Shown here: positions 52,826-61,914 of the stretch, piece after piece
How positions within the stretch are numbered: position 1 is the stretch's first letter
Layout: each line of letters opens with the position of its first letter
Assembly (NCBI GenBank): GCA_947461205.1
Contig: CANHJG010000005.1
Location: 1 to 64,000 of the forward strand
Source: Opitutia bacterium
GTDB taxonomy: Bacteria; Verrucomicrobiota; Verrucomicrobiia; Opitutales; Opitutaceae
Reading direction: 5' to 3'
Length of the DNA: 64,000 bases
Translations under genes and position numbers: made by a program
Notes under the pieces: model-generated
Told to the model about the DNA's origin: nothing
Database searches by the model: none
The model's input: the letters and a program-made list of their open reading frames with translations, nothing else

Positions 52826-54187
52826 ATGGGCACCCTGCTCGTCAAAAACATCCACACCCTCGTCACGATGAATGCCGTGCGGGAGGAAATTCGCGACGGC
52901 GCCATCTTCGTGCGCGACCAGGTTATCGAACAGGTAGGCGCCACCGCGGCGCTGCCGGCGACGGCGGACGAGGTGCTGGACCTGCGCGGTCGCCACGTGG
53001 TGCTGCCGGGGCTCGTCAACACCCACCACCATTTCTATCAAACGCTGACGCGGGCGATTCCGGCGGCGCAGAACTGCGACCTGTTCCAGTGGCTGAAGAC
53101 GCTCTATCCGATCTGGTCGAAGCTCACCGCCGAGGGCGTCTACGTAAGCGCGCAGATGGCGGCGGCCGAGCTCATGCTCTCGGGCTGCACGACGTCGAGC
53201 GACCATCTCTATCTTTTTCCCAACGACTGCACGCTCGACGACGAGATCCGCGCGCTCCGCGATGTCGGGCTGCGGTTTCATGCCTGTCGCGGAAGCATGA
53301 GTGTGGGCGAGAGCCAGGGCGGTCTGCCCCCGGATGCGCTCGTCGAAAATGAGGCGGACATCCTGCGCGACAGCGAGCGCCTCATCGCGCGCTATCACGA
53401 CAACGCCCGCCACGCCATGGTGCGCGTCGCGCTCGCGCCGTGTTCGCCGTTTTCCGTTTCGCGCGACCTGATGCGCGAGTCGGCCGCGCTCGCTCGCGCC
53501 CACCCGGGTGTGCGGCTCCATACGCATCTCGCAGAGAACCAGTCCGACGTCACCTACAGCCTTGAAAAATTCGGTCTGACGCCGGGCGACTACGCCGAGT
53601 CGGTGGGCTGGGTGGGAGCGGACGTGTGGCATGCGCACTGCGTGCAGTTGAGCGACGACTCGATCGCGAAATTTGGCCGCACGGGCACGGGGGTGGCGCA
53701 CTGCCCCTGCAGCAACATGCGGCTCGCCAGCGGCATCGCGCCGGTGAAAAAAATGCTGTGCGCGCGCGTGCCCGTCGGACTCGGCGTCGACGGTGCGGCG
53801 TCCAATGACGCGTCCAATCTTTTTCACGAGGCGCGCGAGGCGTGCCTGCTGGCGCGGGTCGGGGCGCAGGACGCCTCGGCTATGACCGCGCGGGAGGCGC
53901 TGGAGCTGGCGACGCTCGGCGGCGCGCGCGTGCTGGGCCGGGACGACATCGGAAGCATCGCGCCGGGGATGTCGGCGGACTTCATCGCCGTGAATCTCGA
54001 CCGGCCGTCCTTCGCCGGAGCCCAACATGACGTCGTGGCCGCGTTGATCCTCTGCCAAGCAGATACCGTCGACTACAGTTTTATCAATGGCCGGCGCGTG
54101 GTGGACCAAGGCCGGCTCACGACCGTCGAGTTGCCGACGCTGGTGGAGACCACGAACCGTCTGGCCGCACGTCTGGTCGGCGGCTGA
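52826..54187 (+). CDS. 8-oxoguanine deaminase-type amidohydrolase
   Basis: A 453-residue metal-dependent deaminase of the TrzN/GuaD/AtzB group. Metal and active-site words are PGLVNTHHHFYQTLTRAIP, RLHTHLAENQSDV, WHAHCVQL and GLGVDGAASND. The segment ACRGSMSVGESQGGLPPD is typical of 8-oxoguanine deaminases, which turn 8-oxoguanine into urate; hydroxyatrazine-type hydrolases share it in part. It follows a xanthine/urate-type permease, which fits purine degradation products. The exact substrate needs testing. Confidence 0.88.
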   Translation: MGTLLVKNIHTLVTMNAVREEIRDGAIFVRDQVIEQVGATAALPATADEVLDLRGRHVVLPGLVNTHHHFYQTLTRAIPAAQNCDLFQWLKTLYPIWSKLTAEGVYVSAQMAAAELMLSGCTTSSDHLYLFPNDCTLDDEIRALRDVGLRFHACRGSMSVGESQGGLPPDALVENEADILRDSERLIARYHDNARHAMVRVALAPCSPFSVSRDLMRESAALARAHPGVRLHTHLAENQSDVTYSLEKFGLTPGDYAESVGWVGADVWHAHCVQLSDDSIAKFGRTGTGVAHCPCSNMRLASGIAPVKKMLCARVPVGLGVDGAASNDASNLFHEAREACLLARVGAQDASAMTAREALELATLGGARVLGRDDIGSIAPGMSADFIAVNLDRPSFAGAQHDVVAALILCQADTVDYSFINGRRVVDQGRLTTVELPTLVETTNRLAARLVGG

Positions 54188-54199
54188 GGCCGGTCGCGA

Positions 54200-55072
54200 T
54201 CAGCGGGGAAGCAGGTGCAGCGTGTTGTCACGCATGATCGCTTCGCCGGCGCCCGCGGCCTTCGCTTCGGTGATCAGCCGTGTCATCTCGGGTTCAGGGC
54301 CGAGTTGGGGATAGACATTCAGCGGATAGTCCGAGCCGAAGAGCACGCGCCCCGGCGGCAGGGCCGCGGCGAAACGACCCCAAACATCGCGCTCGTAGAG
54401 CAGGGGCGAGGCGGCGGTGTCGTAGTACAGGTTGGGGAGGTCGCGCGCCTCGGGATCGCGGAGCGGCAACAGCCCGCCCCAGTGCGCGAGGATGAAGTTC
54501 GTGGACGGAAACGCTTTCGCGAGCCGCACGAAATCGTCCGAAGGCGTTTCCACGCGGCCCGGATAGTGCGCGGTCGCGGGATCGGTGACATGCAGGTTGA
54601 CGGGCATCTTCCAGTCCGCGGCGAGCGTGAGCACCTCGTGGAGCACGGGGTCGTCGACGCTGTAACCCTGTGAGTGGGGCGAGAGCTCACCGATGCCCGC
54701 GAGCCCCTCGTCCCGCGCGCGGTGCATCTCGCCCAAGGTGGGCCAGTGGCCGGCGCCGGGATGCAGGGTCGCAAACGCGATCAGCCGGCTCGGATGTTCC
54801 TGCACACAGCGGCCGTAAAACCGGTTCTGCCATGCGCACGTCTCGGGCTGTTCCCAATACCAGCCGAGCAGCACCGCCCGCTCGACGCCGGCGCGGTCCA
54901 TTTCGCGCAGCAGGTCATCCACACTTGGAAAGCCCTGCACCGGGTTGCCGTCCTTGCGGCGCCGGGTGCAAAGTTTAGCCCAATGAGACTCACCGCGGGC
55001 CGCGGCCCACGCCGCGGGCGCCGCGTTGAGGTCGGAAGGATACAGGTGGACGTGGCTATCGATGACTTCCAT
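54200..55072 (-). CDS. Amidohydrolase family 2 protein
   Basis: A 290-residue TIM-barrel hydrolase of the amidohydrolase-2 group. It starts MEVIDSHVHLYP, with the HxH metal pair at the N-terminus, then has GIGELSPHSQGY, MPVNLHVTDP with a metal histidine, FILAHWGGLLPL and VLFGSDYPLNVYPQ with the catalytic aspartate. The start at 55072 is chosen because the HxH motif always lies near the N-terminus; upstream codons are low complexity. It is convergent with the 8-oxoguanine deaminase gene and divergent from the AzgA-type permease gene. The substrate is unknown. Confidence 0.87.
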   Translation of the reverse strand: MEVIDSHVHLYPSDLNAAPAAWAAARGESHWAKLCTRRRKDGNPVQGFPSVDDLLREMDRAGVERAVLLGWYWEQPETCAWQNRFYGRCVQEHPSRLIAFATLHPGAGHWPTLGEMHRARDEGLAGIGELSPHSQGYSVDDPVLHEVLTLAADWKMPVNLHVTDPATAHYPGRVETPSDDFVRLAKAFPSTNFILAHWGGLLPLRDPEARDLPNLYYDTAASPLLYERDVWGRFAAALPPGRVLFGSDYPLNVYPQLGPEPEMTRLITEAKAAGAGEAIMRDNTLHLLPR

Positions 55073-55152
55073 GGCGCGGAATTTGCTAAACTCGCGCGTT
55101 GCGGGCGGCGGCGCAACCGGCATTTCTGTCTCCACGCCCCGTTTTCTCCCCC

Positions 55153-56478
55153 ATGCTCAACCGCCTCTTCAAACTCGACCAGCACCACACCACCGTCGGC
55201 CGTGAGCTCCAAGCCGGACTCACGACCTTCACCGCCATGGCCTACATCCTCGCGGTGAATCCGCTCATCCTGAAGGATGCCGGGATGCCGCAGGCCGCGG
55301 TCGTCACGGTGACGGCCCTCACGGCGGCGGTCAGTACGCTGCTCATGGCGTTCATGACGAACTTCCCGCTGGCCCTTGCGCCCGGCATGGGGATCAACGC
55401 CTACTTCACCTACACGGTGTGTCTCGGGGCCGGCGTGCCGTGGCAATCGGCCCTCGGCCTCGTCTTCGCCAACGGCGTGATGTTCCTGCTGCTGTCGCTG
55501 ACGGGCGTGCGCGAGAAAATCGTCAACTCGATCCCGTACTCCCTGAAGATCGCGATCACCTGCGGGGTGGGGCTCTTTATCGCGTTCATCGGTCTGAAAA
55601 ACGCCGGGATTGTCGTCGCCAACAAGGCCACGTTCGTCGCGCAGGGCGACTTCGGGTCGCCGCCCGTCGCGCTGGCCTTTTTCGGTATCATTCTCACCGC
55701 CGTGCTGGTCGCGCGGCGCGTGCCCGGAGCCATCGTGCTCTCGATCCTCGCGATCACGCTCGCGGGGCTCTTTGTGCCGGACGGCAAGGGCGGCCACGTG
55801 ACGGCGATGCCCACCGGGCTCTTTGCGCTGCCGAGTTCGCCGGAGCCGGTGATGCTCAAGTTGAATTTCGATTTCATCACCCAGAATTTTTGGAAGGCGC
55901 TGCCGATTATGCTCACGCTCCTGATCGTCGACATGTTCGACAACATCGGCACGCTCATCGGGGTCACCAAGCGCGCCGGGCTGCTGCGCCCGGACGGCTC
56001 GCTCCCCAAGGCCGGGCGGGCGCTCGTGGCGGACTCGTTCGCCGCGATCCTCAGTTCCCTGTTCGGCACGTCGACCGTGGTGAGCTACATCGAATCCGCC
56101 TCGGGCGTCGAGGCGGGCGGGCGCACCGGACTCACCGCGGTGAGCACCGCGGTCTGCTTCCTCCTCGCGCTGTTCCTGACCCCGCTGATTTTGATCATCC
56201 CGAGTGCAGCGACGGCCCCCGCGCTCGTAATCGTGGGCGTGTTCATGTTTCAGACTGTGGCCGAAATCAAACTGGGCGACTTCGCGGAAACGATGCCCGC
56301 GGTCGTCACCCTGCTCTGCATTCCGCTGACGTTCAGCATTGCCGAGGGCCTCGGTCTCGGGGTGATCGCGCTGACCTTTTTGGCGGTGTGCACCGGCCGC
56401 GCGCGCAGCCTTCCGACCTTCACCTATGTGCTGGCGGCGCTGTTCTTCGGGCATATTTTTCACGGACTTTTTGTTTGA
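55153..56478 (+). CDS. AzgA-type adenine/guanine/hypoxanthine permease
   Basis: A 441-residue NCS2-fold membrane transporter of the AzgA subgroup. Landmarks are ELQAGLTTFTAMAYILAVNPLIL, LALAPGMGINAYFTYTVCL, DMFDNIGTLIGVTKRAGLL, SLFGTSTVVSYIESASGVEAGGRTG and a C-terminal half with FLLALFLTPLI. Members import purine bases by proton symport. The start MLNRLFKLDQHHTTVGRE is the usual one for the family. It supplies the substrates for Ade and Hpt and is divergent from the amidohydrolase gene. Confidence 0.95.
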   Translation: MLNRLFKLDQHHTTVGRELQAGLTTFTAMAYILAVNPLILKDAGMPQAAVVTVTALTAAVSTLLMAFMTNFPLALAPGMGINAYFTYTVCLGAGVPWQSALGLVFANGVMFLLLSLTGVREKIVNSIPYSLKIAITCGVGLFIAFIGLKNAGIVVANKATFVAQGDFGSPPVALAFFGIILTAVLVARRVPGAIVLSILAITLAGLFVPDGKGGHVTAMPTGLFALPSSPEPVMLKLNFDFITQNFWKALPIMLTLLIVDMFDNIGTLIGVTKRAGLLRPDGSLPKAGRALVADSFAAILSSLFGTSTVVSYIESASGVEAGGRTGLTAVSTAVCFLLALFLTPLILIIPSAATAPALVIVGVFMFQTVAEIKLGDFAETMPAVVTLLCIPLTFSIAEGLGLGVIALTFLAVCTGRARSLPTFTYVLAALFFGHIFHGLFV

Positions 56479-56579
56479 GCTGGCGGGCGGCCCCCGGGGG
56501 CACAGCGGGGTGAATCGTGCGGCCCGGCGACGGGCCGGCACTCGCTTGACTCGGGCAACCAGTCGTTAGGAAGTGGGGG

Positions 56580-57227
56580 ATGATGATTGACCGAGTTTTT
56601 TCCGTCCTGCGCGTTTCCTCCGGTTGCTCGCTTCCGCTGCTCGCGGCGGCGTCGCTGATGCTCGTGGTGGGCTGCGGCCGGCCGAGTGCCGGGGGCAATC
56701 CGAAGGTGCCGGCGGGGGCGAAGAGTTCTGGTGGGATGCATGCGGTGCTGGAGACCGACCAGGGCGCCATCGAGATCGAATTTTTCGCCGGCGATGCGCC
56801 GAAGGCCGTGGAGAATTTCCGGTTGCTCGCCGAGCACGGTTATTACAACGGTGTGACGTTTCACCGGATCGTGAAGGGTTTCATGCTGCAAGGCGGCGAC
56901 CCCGAGGGCACCGGGCGTGGCGGCGAGAGCGCGTGGGGCGGCAAGTTCGCCGACGAGATTAAGGCCGACTCCGCGCTCTATCAGGCCGGCTATAAGCGCG
57001 GCATGCTCGCGATGGCCAACGCGGGCCCGAATACGAACGGCAGCCAGTTTTTCATCATGCACCGCGACTATCCCCTGCCGCCGGCCTACGTGATTTTTGG
57101 CAAGGTGACCAAGGGCCTCGAGACGGTCGACGCGATCGCCGAGACGCCCACGAAGATGGGCATGGACGGCGGGATGAGCCAGCCGCTCACGCCGGTCGTG
57201 ATCAAGAAGATCACGGTGCGGAAGTGA
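56580..57227 (+). CDS. Cyclophilin-type peptidyl-prolyl isomerase, lipoprotein
   Basis: A 215-residue protein with a lipobox (SLMLVVGCGRPS), so it is a lipid-anchored, envelope cyclophilin. The domain has VTFHRIVKGFMLQGGDPEGTG, the catalytic Arg in FHRIVKGF, SAWGGKFADEI, LAMANAGPNTNGSQFFI and a Gly-rich C-terminal strand. It would speed proline isomerisation during folding of exported proteins. Two ATGs stand in tandem at 56580 and 56583 after a G-rich stretch (AGTGGGGG), so either may be used. Confidence 0.94.
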   Translation: MMIDRVFSVLRVSSGCSLPLLAAASLMLVVGCGRPSAGGNPKVPAGAKSSGGMHAVLETDQGAIEIEFFAGDAPKAVENFRLLAEHGYYNGVTFHRIVKGFMLQGGDPEGTGRGGESAWGGKFADEIKADSALYQAGYKRGMLAMANAGPNTNGSQFFIMHRDYPLPPAYVIFGKVTKGLETVDAIAETPTKMGMDGGMSQPLTPVVIKKITVRK

Positions 57228-57254
57228 GGCGGTCGCGGGCGGGCCAAGGTCGGT

Positions 57255-58565
57255 TTACTTCGGGCTCTTGAGCGCGTGGTCGGCGGGGAGGTCCTCGCCG
57301 GACCAGACTTTTTGCCACGTGGTTTTGGCCGTGGGCGTGCTCCAGAACGGATCGCTCGTGGGCAGACCAAGCGGAAGGAAGGCAGCGCTGCACAGATACA
57401 GGCTGCCCGTCGAGATGTAGGTCTCGCCGAGGCCGGGCTGGGACCCGGAAACGCCGATCCGGAGCCAGCCGGCGGGGTCGAAGGTGCCGGGGGCCTCGAG
57501 GGTGCGACGAATGACGGCGGTGAGGGCGACCCGGGTTTGTGCGGGAGACACGTCGCCCGGGAGGCGGTGCGCGAGGGCGGCGAGGGCGAGACCTTGGAAC
57601 GCGCCGCAACGATAGGCGAGCGAGCGGCCGATCGCGGGATACGTGCCATCGGGCGCGATGAGGCGCTCCTGGATCGCGGCGAACCGCGTGAGGCGATTGC
57701 GGACTTTGCCGCGGAAGGTTTTGAGCTCGGGAGTTTCGTCGCCGACGACTTCAAGCGCTTCGTAGAGCATGGGCTGGATGACGAAGGCGTTGTAGTAGTC
57801 CCAGTGGAACTCCGGCCCGTCGCCATACAGGCCGTCGCCGATATACCACGCGGCGTGCTTCGTAATGCCTTCGAGGAGCCGGGCGTCGTCGCGGCCGGCC
57901 CCGGCGACGTGGAGGAAAACCTCGACCGTAGTGGCGAAGAGTTTCCAGTTGTTCTCGCCGGGCTTGATGGGGCGGGAGGATTTGAGGGCGGCGATGACAT
58001 TTTCTTGGACGCGTGGCTCCAGTTTTTTCCAGAGCTCTGTCGGGGCACGGAGCATGGCCTGGGCGAGAAACGCGGCGTCGACGAGCGGCTGGCCGCCTCT
58101 TGAGAAATTCAGGAAATCGGGCGATTTCGGATCGGTGGCGGAGTCGAGGGCGGAGCGCGCGAGCGCGGCGAGGCCGGCGCGCTCGGCGCCTTCGGACGTG
58201 GCGTCGTCGGCGAGTTCCAGCCAGGGCGCGAGCCCGCAGAGCACGCGACCGAGCGCTTCCAGATGGGTGACGGAGGGGCGGTCTTTGCTCTTGGGTGACG
58301 CCTCGACGGGCATGGTGGCCTTGAGGCGGCGCTGGGCGAGTGCGCCGAGGACAGGGTGAGCAAGTTTCTGGGCGAGACGAACCCAGGCCGCGCGGTCTTG
58401 CGCGCTGGTGGAGGTTGGGACGGAACGGGGGGGCGGGGTGCTTGCCGGTGTGGCGGGTGACGCCGTGAGCGTGGCGGAGGAGGCGGGGAGGGCTTGCCCG
58501 CGGGCGGCAGCGGTGGCCAGCGCGCCGGCGGCAGTGAGTTTGAGAAACGCGCGGCGGGTCTTCAT
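57255..58565 (-). CDS. DUF2264 protein with Tat-type signal
   Basis: A 436-residue protein that begins KTRRAFLKLTAAGALATAAA, a twin-arginine-type signal (RRAFLK) suggesting export in folded form. After a Ser/Thr/Pro-rich linker it shows the DUF2264 pattern: FLNFSRGGQPLVDAAFLAQAML, ENNWKLFATTVEVFLHVAGAG, YIGDGLYGDGPEFHWDYYNAFVIQPML and YPAIGRSLAYRCGAF, consistent with an alpha/alpha-barrel. Related proteins occur in polysaccharide degradation loci; the substrate is unknown. The start is at the Tat motif rather than 17 codons upstream. Confidence 0.88.
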   Translation of the reverse strand: MKTRRAFLKLTAAGALATAAARGQALPASSATLTASPATPASTPPPRSVPTSTSAQDRAAWVRLAQKLAHPVLGALAQRRLKATMPVEASPKSKDRPSVTHLEALGRVLCGLAPWLELADDATSEGAERAGLAALARSALDSATDPKSPDFLNFSRGGQPLVDAAFLAQAMLRAPTELWKKLEPRVQENVIAALKSSRPIKPGENNWKLFATTVEVFLHVAGAGRDDARLLEGITKHAAWYIGDGLYGDGPEFHWDYYNAFVIQPMLYEALEVVGDETPELKTFRGKVRNRLTRFAAIQERLIAPDGTYPAIGRSLAYRCGAFQGLALAALAHRLPGDVSPAQTRVALTAVIRRTLEAPGTFDPAGWLRIGVSGSQPGLGETYISTGSLYLCSAAFLPLGLPTSDPFWSTPTAKTTWQKVWSGEDLPADHALKSPK

Positions 58566-58629
58566 GCGATCGACGCTGGAGTTAAAACCGACGTGCTCCA
58601 ACCACCAAGGCGGCAAGAGTGAGCGAGAT

Positions 58630-59388
58630 TTCAGCCTGCGCTACGCGCTGAGCATCCGGTCGCACGAATGGTGGGCCGCGCACCTGACGCCCAAGGAGGC
58701 GTTCATCGCGTTCGTCGGCGAACGCACGGGGGTCCGGTTCGATCCGCGGGTGCTCACGCTGGGTTTTGCCCGGCGCTTCACGCCCCACAAGCGGGCGGAG
58801 CTGCTCCTGGCTGATCCGGGGCGGCTCGAGGCGATCGCCGGCCGGGGAGGCGGATTGGAGGGGGTTTTCGGTGGCAAAGCCCATCCCAACGACTCCGCCG
58901 GCAAGGAAATCATCCAAGGCCTTCTGCGCCTGCGGGAGACCTTGCGCGGAAAAATCACGCTCGTTTACGTGGAGAACGATGATCTCCGCATCGCCCGGCA
59001 GAGGGTCGCGGGCGTGGAGGTGTGGCTGAACCCGCCGCTGCCGCCGATGGAGGCGTCCGGTGCCAGCGGAATGAAAGCGGCGCTCAACGGCGGGCTGAGC
59101 CTCAGCGTCCTCGACGGTTGGTGGCGCGAGGGATGCATCGAAGGGGGCACCGTTTGGTCGTGGTGGTCGACCAAGGGAGTGCGGGCGGAAGCGGCGACCG
59201 CGCGGCGCAGGACGCGTCGTCGCTCGATGCCCAACCTGAGTATGCCTTCGAGCCCCTGTTCGATCGCGACCGGGCGCGGTGGATTCGGTGTGATGCGCGG
59301 GGCGATCGCCCCGAACGGTTCTTTTTGGATACGCAACGACTGGTTGAGCAGGATGTGCTCAAGGCCGATGCGGGCTGGGTCCGGCTGA
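58630..59388 (+). pseudogene. Alpha-glucan phosphorylase remnant, truncated and frameshifted
   Basis: The frame reads [66 protein letters not shown] and [11 protein letters not shown], which match the C-terminal half of glycogen/maltodextrin phosphorylases (GT35, distant subgroup) including the pyridoxal-phosphate-site region. The N-terminal half is missing; the text begins beside the DUF2264 start. Near 59125-59160 the frame is lost, and the next frame continues with [13 protein letters not shown], typical of the protein's end, up to about 59388. Loss by deletion and frameshift is more likely than a short functional protein. Confidence 0.75.
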
Positions 59389-59732
59389 TGCTGCGGCGAG
59401 GATCCGTTCGATGGCGGCGATTTCGGCGTCGCTGCGCAGCGGATTTCTCAGGGCGGCGAGGAGGTCTTCGATCTGGCTGGCTTGGCTCGCGCCGATCCGG
59501 GCGGTCGTGGTGGCGGGGCTGCGGACCCCCGCGACGAGGGCGGTTTGCGCGCGGCACTGGCCGCAGGCTTGGGCCAGGGCGCGCGCGCATCGGCGGGGAG
59601 GCCCTCGAGGGAACGGTCCGTGCGGCGGCCTCGGGCGAGGGGGGCGCTCAAGGGAGGGCTGGTTGTCGTGGGTGGCGGCGGACGTGGGCCACCTGGCCGC
59701 GCGGCGCGCGGCGGCCGTCCGACGCCGGCAAC
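59389..59732. other. Gene-poor stretch with a possible aldo/keto-reductase tail
   Basis: No supported intact gene. On the minus strand one frame (about 59594 to the stop at 59359) reads [20 protein letters not shown] then [20 protein letters not shown], which loosely resembles the C-terminal end of an aldo/keto reductase, but the upstream frame has no matching barrel. It overlaps the tail of the phosphorylase remnant. This may be another decayed gene, or chance. Confidence 0.25.
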
Positions 59733-59761
59733 AAAAAACCCGTCGCGCGGGGCGACGGGTT
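59733..59761 (-). terminator. Rho-independent terminator after hpf
   Basis: On the minus strand a perfect ten-base stem (AACCCGTCGC with GCGACGGGTT on the plus strand) closes on a five-base loop, and the A run at 59733-59738 gives a T run after it. It lies 20 bases beyond the hpf stop. Confidence 0.9.
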
Positions 59762-59781
59762 GAAGCGGTCGGCGGGGGCCG

Positions 59782-60153
59782 TCAGACGGGTTCCGGGAGG
59801 GAAACGTCGAGCCTGGCGGGGTGGAGGTGGTGGCGCTTGGCTCGCTGCAACTGATGGCGGCGGTTCAGCATGCGGTCGAGTTTGTCGATGAGCATCGAGA
59901 CGGCTTTGTGACATTCGTCGGATTCGACGCTGGCGTTCATGTCGGGCCCGTAGATGGCGATGTGCCCTTTGGCCTTGAAGCGCGTGCCGACGTCTTCTTT
60001 GGGGTCGCATTCCAGCTCAACGCGGATGCGCACGATGCGCTCCTCATGGCGAAACAATCGTTCAGTTTTTTCTCGCACAAACGTTTTGAGCGATGGGGTC
60101 AGCTCGAGATGAATGCCGGAGACGATCAGTTCGTGGGTGTTTTGGCTGTTCAT
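59782..60153 (-). CDS. hpf: Ribosome hibernation promoting factor
   Basis: A 123-residue protein of the HPF/RaiA family that binds the 30S decoding region and stores ribosomes in slow growth. It shows [42 protein letters not shown] and [25 protein letters not shown], all usual for the family. The length is that of short HPF, without the dimerisation domain of the long form. The start at MNSQNTHEL is chosen because upstream sequence codes low-complexity text. Confidence 0.93.
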   Translation of the reverse strand: MNSQNTHELIVSGIHLELTPSLKTFVREKTERLFRHEERIVRIRVELECDPKEDVGTRFKAKGHIAIYGPDMNASVESDECHKAVSMLIDKLDRMLNRRHQLQRAKRHHLHPARLDVSLPEPV

Positions 60154-60244
60154 ATTACTGCGGATGGTTTGGTTTGAACCGAAACTGGCGGTAAGGCCGG
60201 CCCGGTGAAAGGGGTAGGAACCAAGAAAACCAAGAACTCCCGAC

Positions 60245-61063
60245 GTGCCCTCGCTCAGCGAAGAACTCAAATCATACTCGGCCGTCGTTATTACGGGCGG
60301 ATCTTCCGGGATTGGAAAATCGTTTATCAACCTGATGGGAAAACTGAATGGGGACCTCGTTTTTTGCAACCTCTCTCGCCGCGAACCGGCGATAAAAAAC
60401 TTCGGGAAAAATTTGAACCATTTTCCCTGCGATCTTTCGCGCGCCGATGAGGTGGTCCGGGGGGCGGCCGAGGTGGAGGCGTTCCTCCGTCGTGCGGTGC
60501 CGAAGGGGCGCGTGCTACTCATCAATAACAGTGGGTTCGGCTCCTACGGGCGCTTTCCTGAGCCCAATCTGGGGCATCAGCTCGAAATGGTGGACGTCAA
60601 CGTGCGCGCGGTGGTGCAACTTACGGGCCTGCTGCTGCCGCTGCTCCGGGAGCGGGGTGGGGCGATCATCAGCCTCGCGTCGACGGCGGCGTTTCAACCG
60701 ACGGCGTTCATGGCGGCCTACGGGGCGTCCAAGGCGTTCGTGTTGCACTGGAGTCTCGCGCTCAACGAGGAATTACGGGGCAGCGGCGTGCGCGCGCTGG
60801 CGGTGTGCCCGGGGCCCACGGCGACGGATTTTTTCCGGAGGGCGGGCCTCCAGGAGGCCCGTGCGGCCGAGGCGATGAGCCTGCACAGCGACGCGGTGGT
60901 CACCCGGGCGTTGGCGGCACTGGCGGCGGGGCGCAGCCAGGTGGTGACGGGGTGGAAAAACAAACTCGTGGCCCTCGCCGGCTCGCTGGCGCCGAAGCCG
61001 CTCGCGGCCCGGGCGGCGGCCGTGCTGCTGGCGCGCTTTCGCCTGAAGCAGGTGTCCCGGTGA
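60245..61063 (+). CDS. Short-chain dehydrogenase/reductase
   Basis: A 272-residue SDR with the cofactor loop TGGSSGIGKSFINLM, NNSGFGSYG in place of NNAG, the catalytic Ser-Tyr-Lys arranged as IISLASTAAFQP, AAYGASKAF and CPGPTATDFF. It resembles the DltE/YqjQ group of membrane-related reductases. It starts at GTG after two perfect copies of AACCAAGAA (60219-60236). Its stop overlaps the next gene's GTG start by four bases (GTGA). Confidence 0.88.
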   Translation: MPSLSEELKSYSAVVITGGSSGIGKSFINLMGKLNGDLVFCNLSRREPAIKNFGKNLNHFPCDLSRADEVVRGAAEVEAFLRRAVPKGRVLLINNSGFGSYGRFPEPNLGHQLEMVDVNVRAVVQLTGLLLPLLRERGGAIISLASTAAFQPTAFMAAYGASKAFVLHWSLALNEELRGSGVRALAVCPGPTATDFFRRAGLQEARAAEAMSLHSDAVVTRALAALAAGRSQVVTGWKNKLVALAGSLAPKPLAARAAAVLLARFRLKQVSR

Positions 61064-61914
61064 GCACCGCGCCAGAGGGAATGGGTCCGGCACCAGCCGG
61101 CGGCGGCGTTGAGGAGCCGGTGGACTTCATGGCCATTTCGGGCCGGGCGTGCGCCTGGCCGCGGCGCACGAAACAGGGGCCGGTGCGGATGATCGCGCCC
61201 GAAGAGGTGCCGCCGTGGATCGTCTATGAGGACGCGCGGTTGCTGGTGGTCAACAAGCCGGGCGACATCGTCTGTCATCCGTCGAAGGCGGGGCCGTGGT
61301 CAAGCCTGGTCGGGGCGTTGCGCGAGTATGCGAAGCTCGACGTGGTGCATTTGGTGTTCCGGCTCGACCGGGAGACCAGCGGGATTGTGGTCTTGGCGAA
61401 GGACGCGAAGATGGCGAGCCGGCTGCAGCGGGCGGTGCAGGAGCGGAAAGTCGCGAAGGCGTATCTGGCGGTGCTCACCGGGGAACTCGCGGCGCCCGTC
61501 ACGGTGAACCAACCGCTCGGCGACGACACGGCGAGCCCGGTGTTCATGAAAACGTGCGTGCAGCCGGACGGGCAGGCCTCGGTCACGCATTTCACCCCGC
61601 TGGCGACGGCGGGTGGTTTCACGCTGGTGCGCGTCGTGACGGAGACGGGGCGGAAGCACCAGATCCGGGCGCATGCCCAATGGCTCGGGCACCTGATGGT
61701 GGGCGACAAGATTTACGGGCCCGACGCGCGCTGCTATCTAGACTTCATCGATCACGGCTGGACCGAGGCGCTGGCGGCGAAGCTCCTGTTGCCGCGGCAG
61801 GCACTGCACTGCGCTGAGATCGACCTGCGGCCGGCGGGACTGGAGCAGGTGTTCACGGCGCCGATGCCGGCGGACCTGCGGGAGTTTTGTGTCAGCCGCG
61901 GGTTAACTGCGTGA
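61060..61914 (+). CDS. RluA-family pseudouridine synthase
   Basis: A 284-residue RNA pseudouridine synthase. The catalytic core VVHLVFRLDRETSGIVVLAK contains the essential Asp, preceded by LLVVNKPGDIVCHPS and followed by KAYLAVLTGE, TETGRKHQIRAHAQWLGHLM and YGPDARCYLDF. There is no S4 domain, as in the shorter RluA/TruC members. The GTG start overlaps the SDR stop by four bases, which decides the start. The 3' end overlaps the convergent M14 gene by 23 bases. Confidence 0.93.
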   Translation: MSTAPEGMGPAPAGGGVEEPVDFMAISGRACAWPRRTKQGPVRMIAPEEVPPWIVYEDARLLVVNKPGDIVCHPSKAGPWSSLVGALREYAKLDVVHLVFRLDRETSGIVVLAKDAKMASRLQRAVQERKVAKAYLAVLTGELAAPVTVNQPLGDDTASPVFMKTCVQPDGQASVTHFTPLATAGGFTLVRVVTETGRKHQIRAHAQWLGHLMVGDKIYGPDARCYLDFIDHGWTEALAAKLLLPRQALHCAEIDLRPAGLEQVFTAPMPADLREFCVSRGLTA

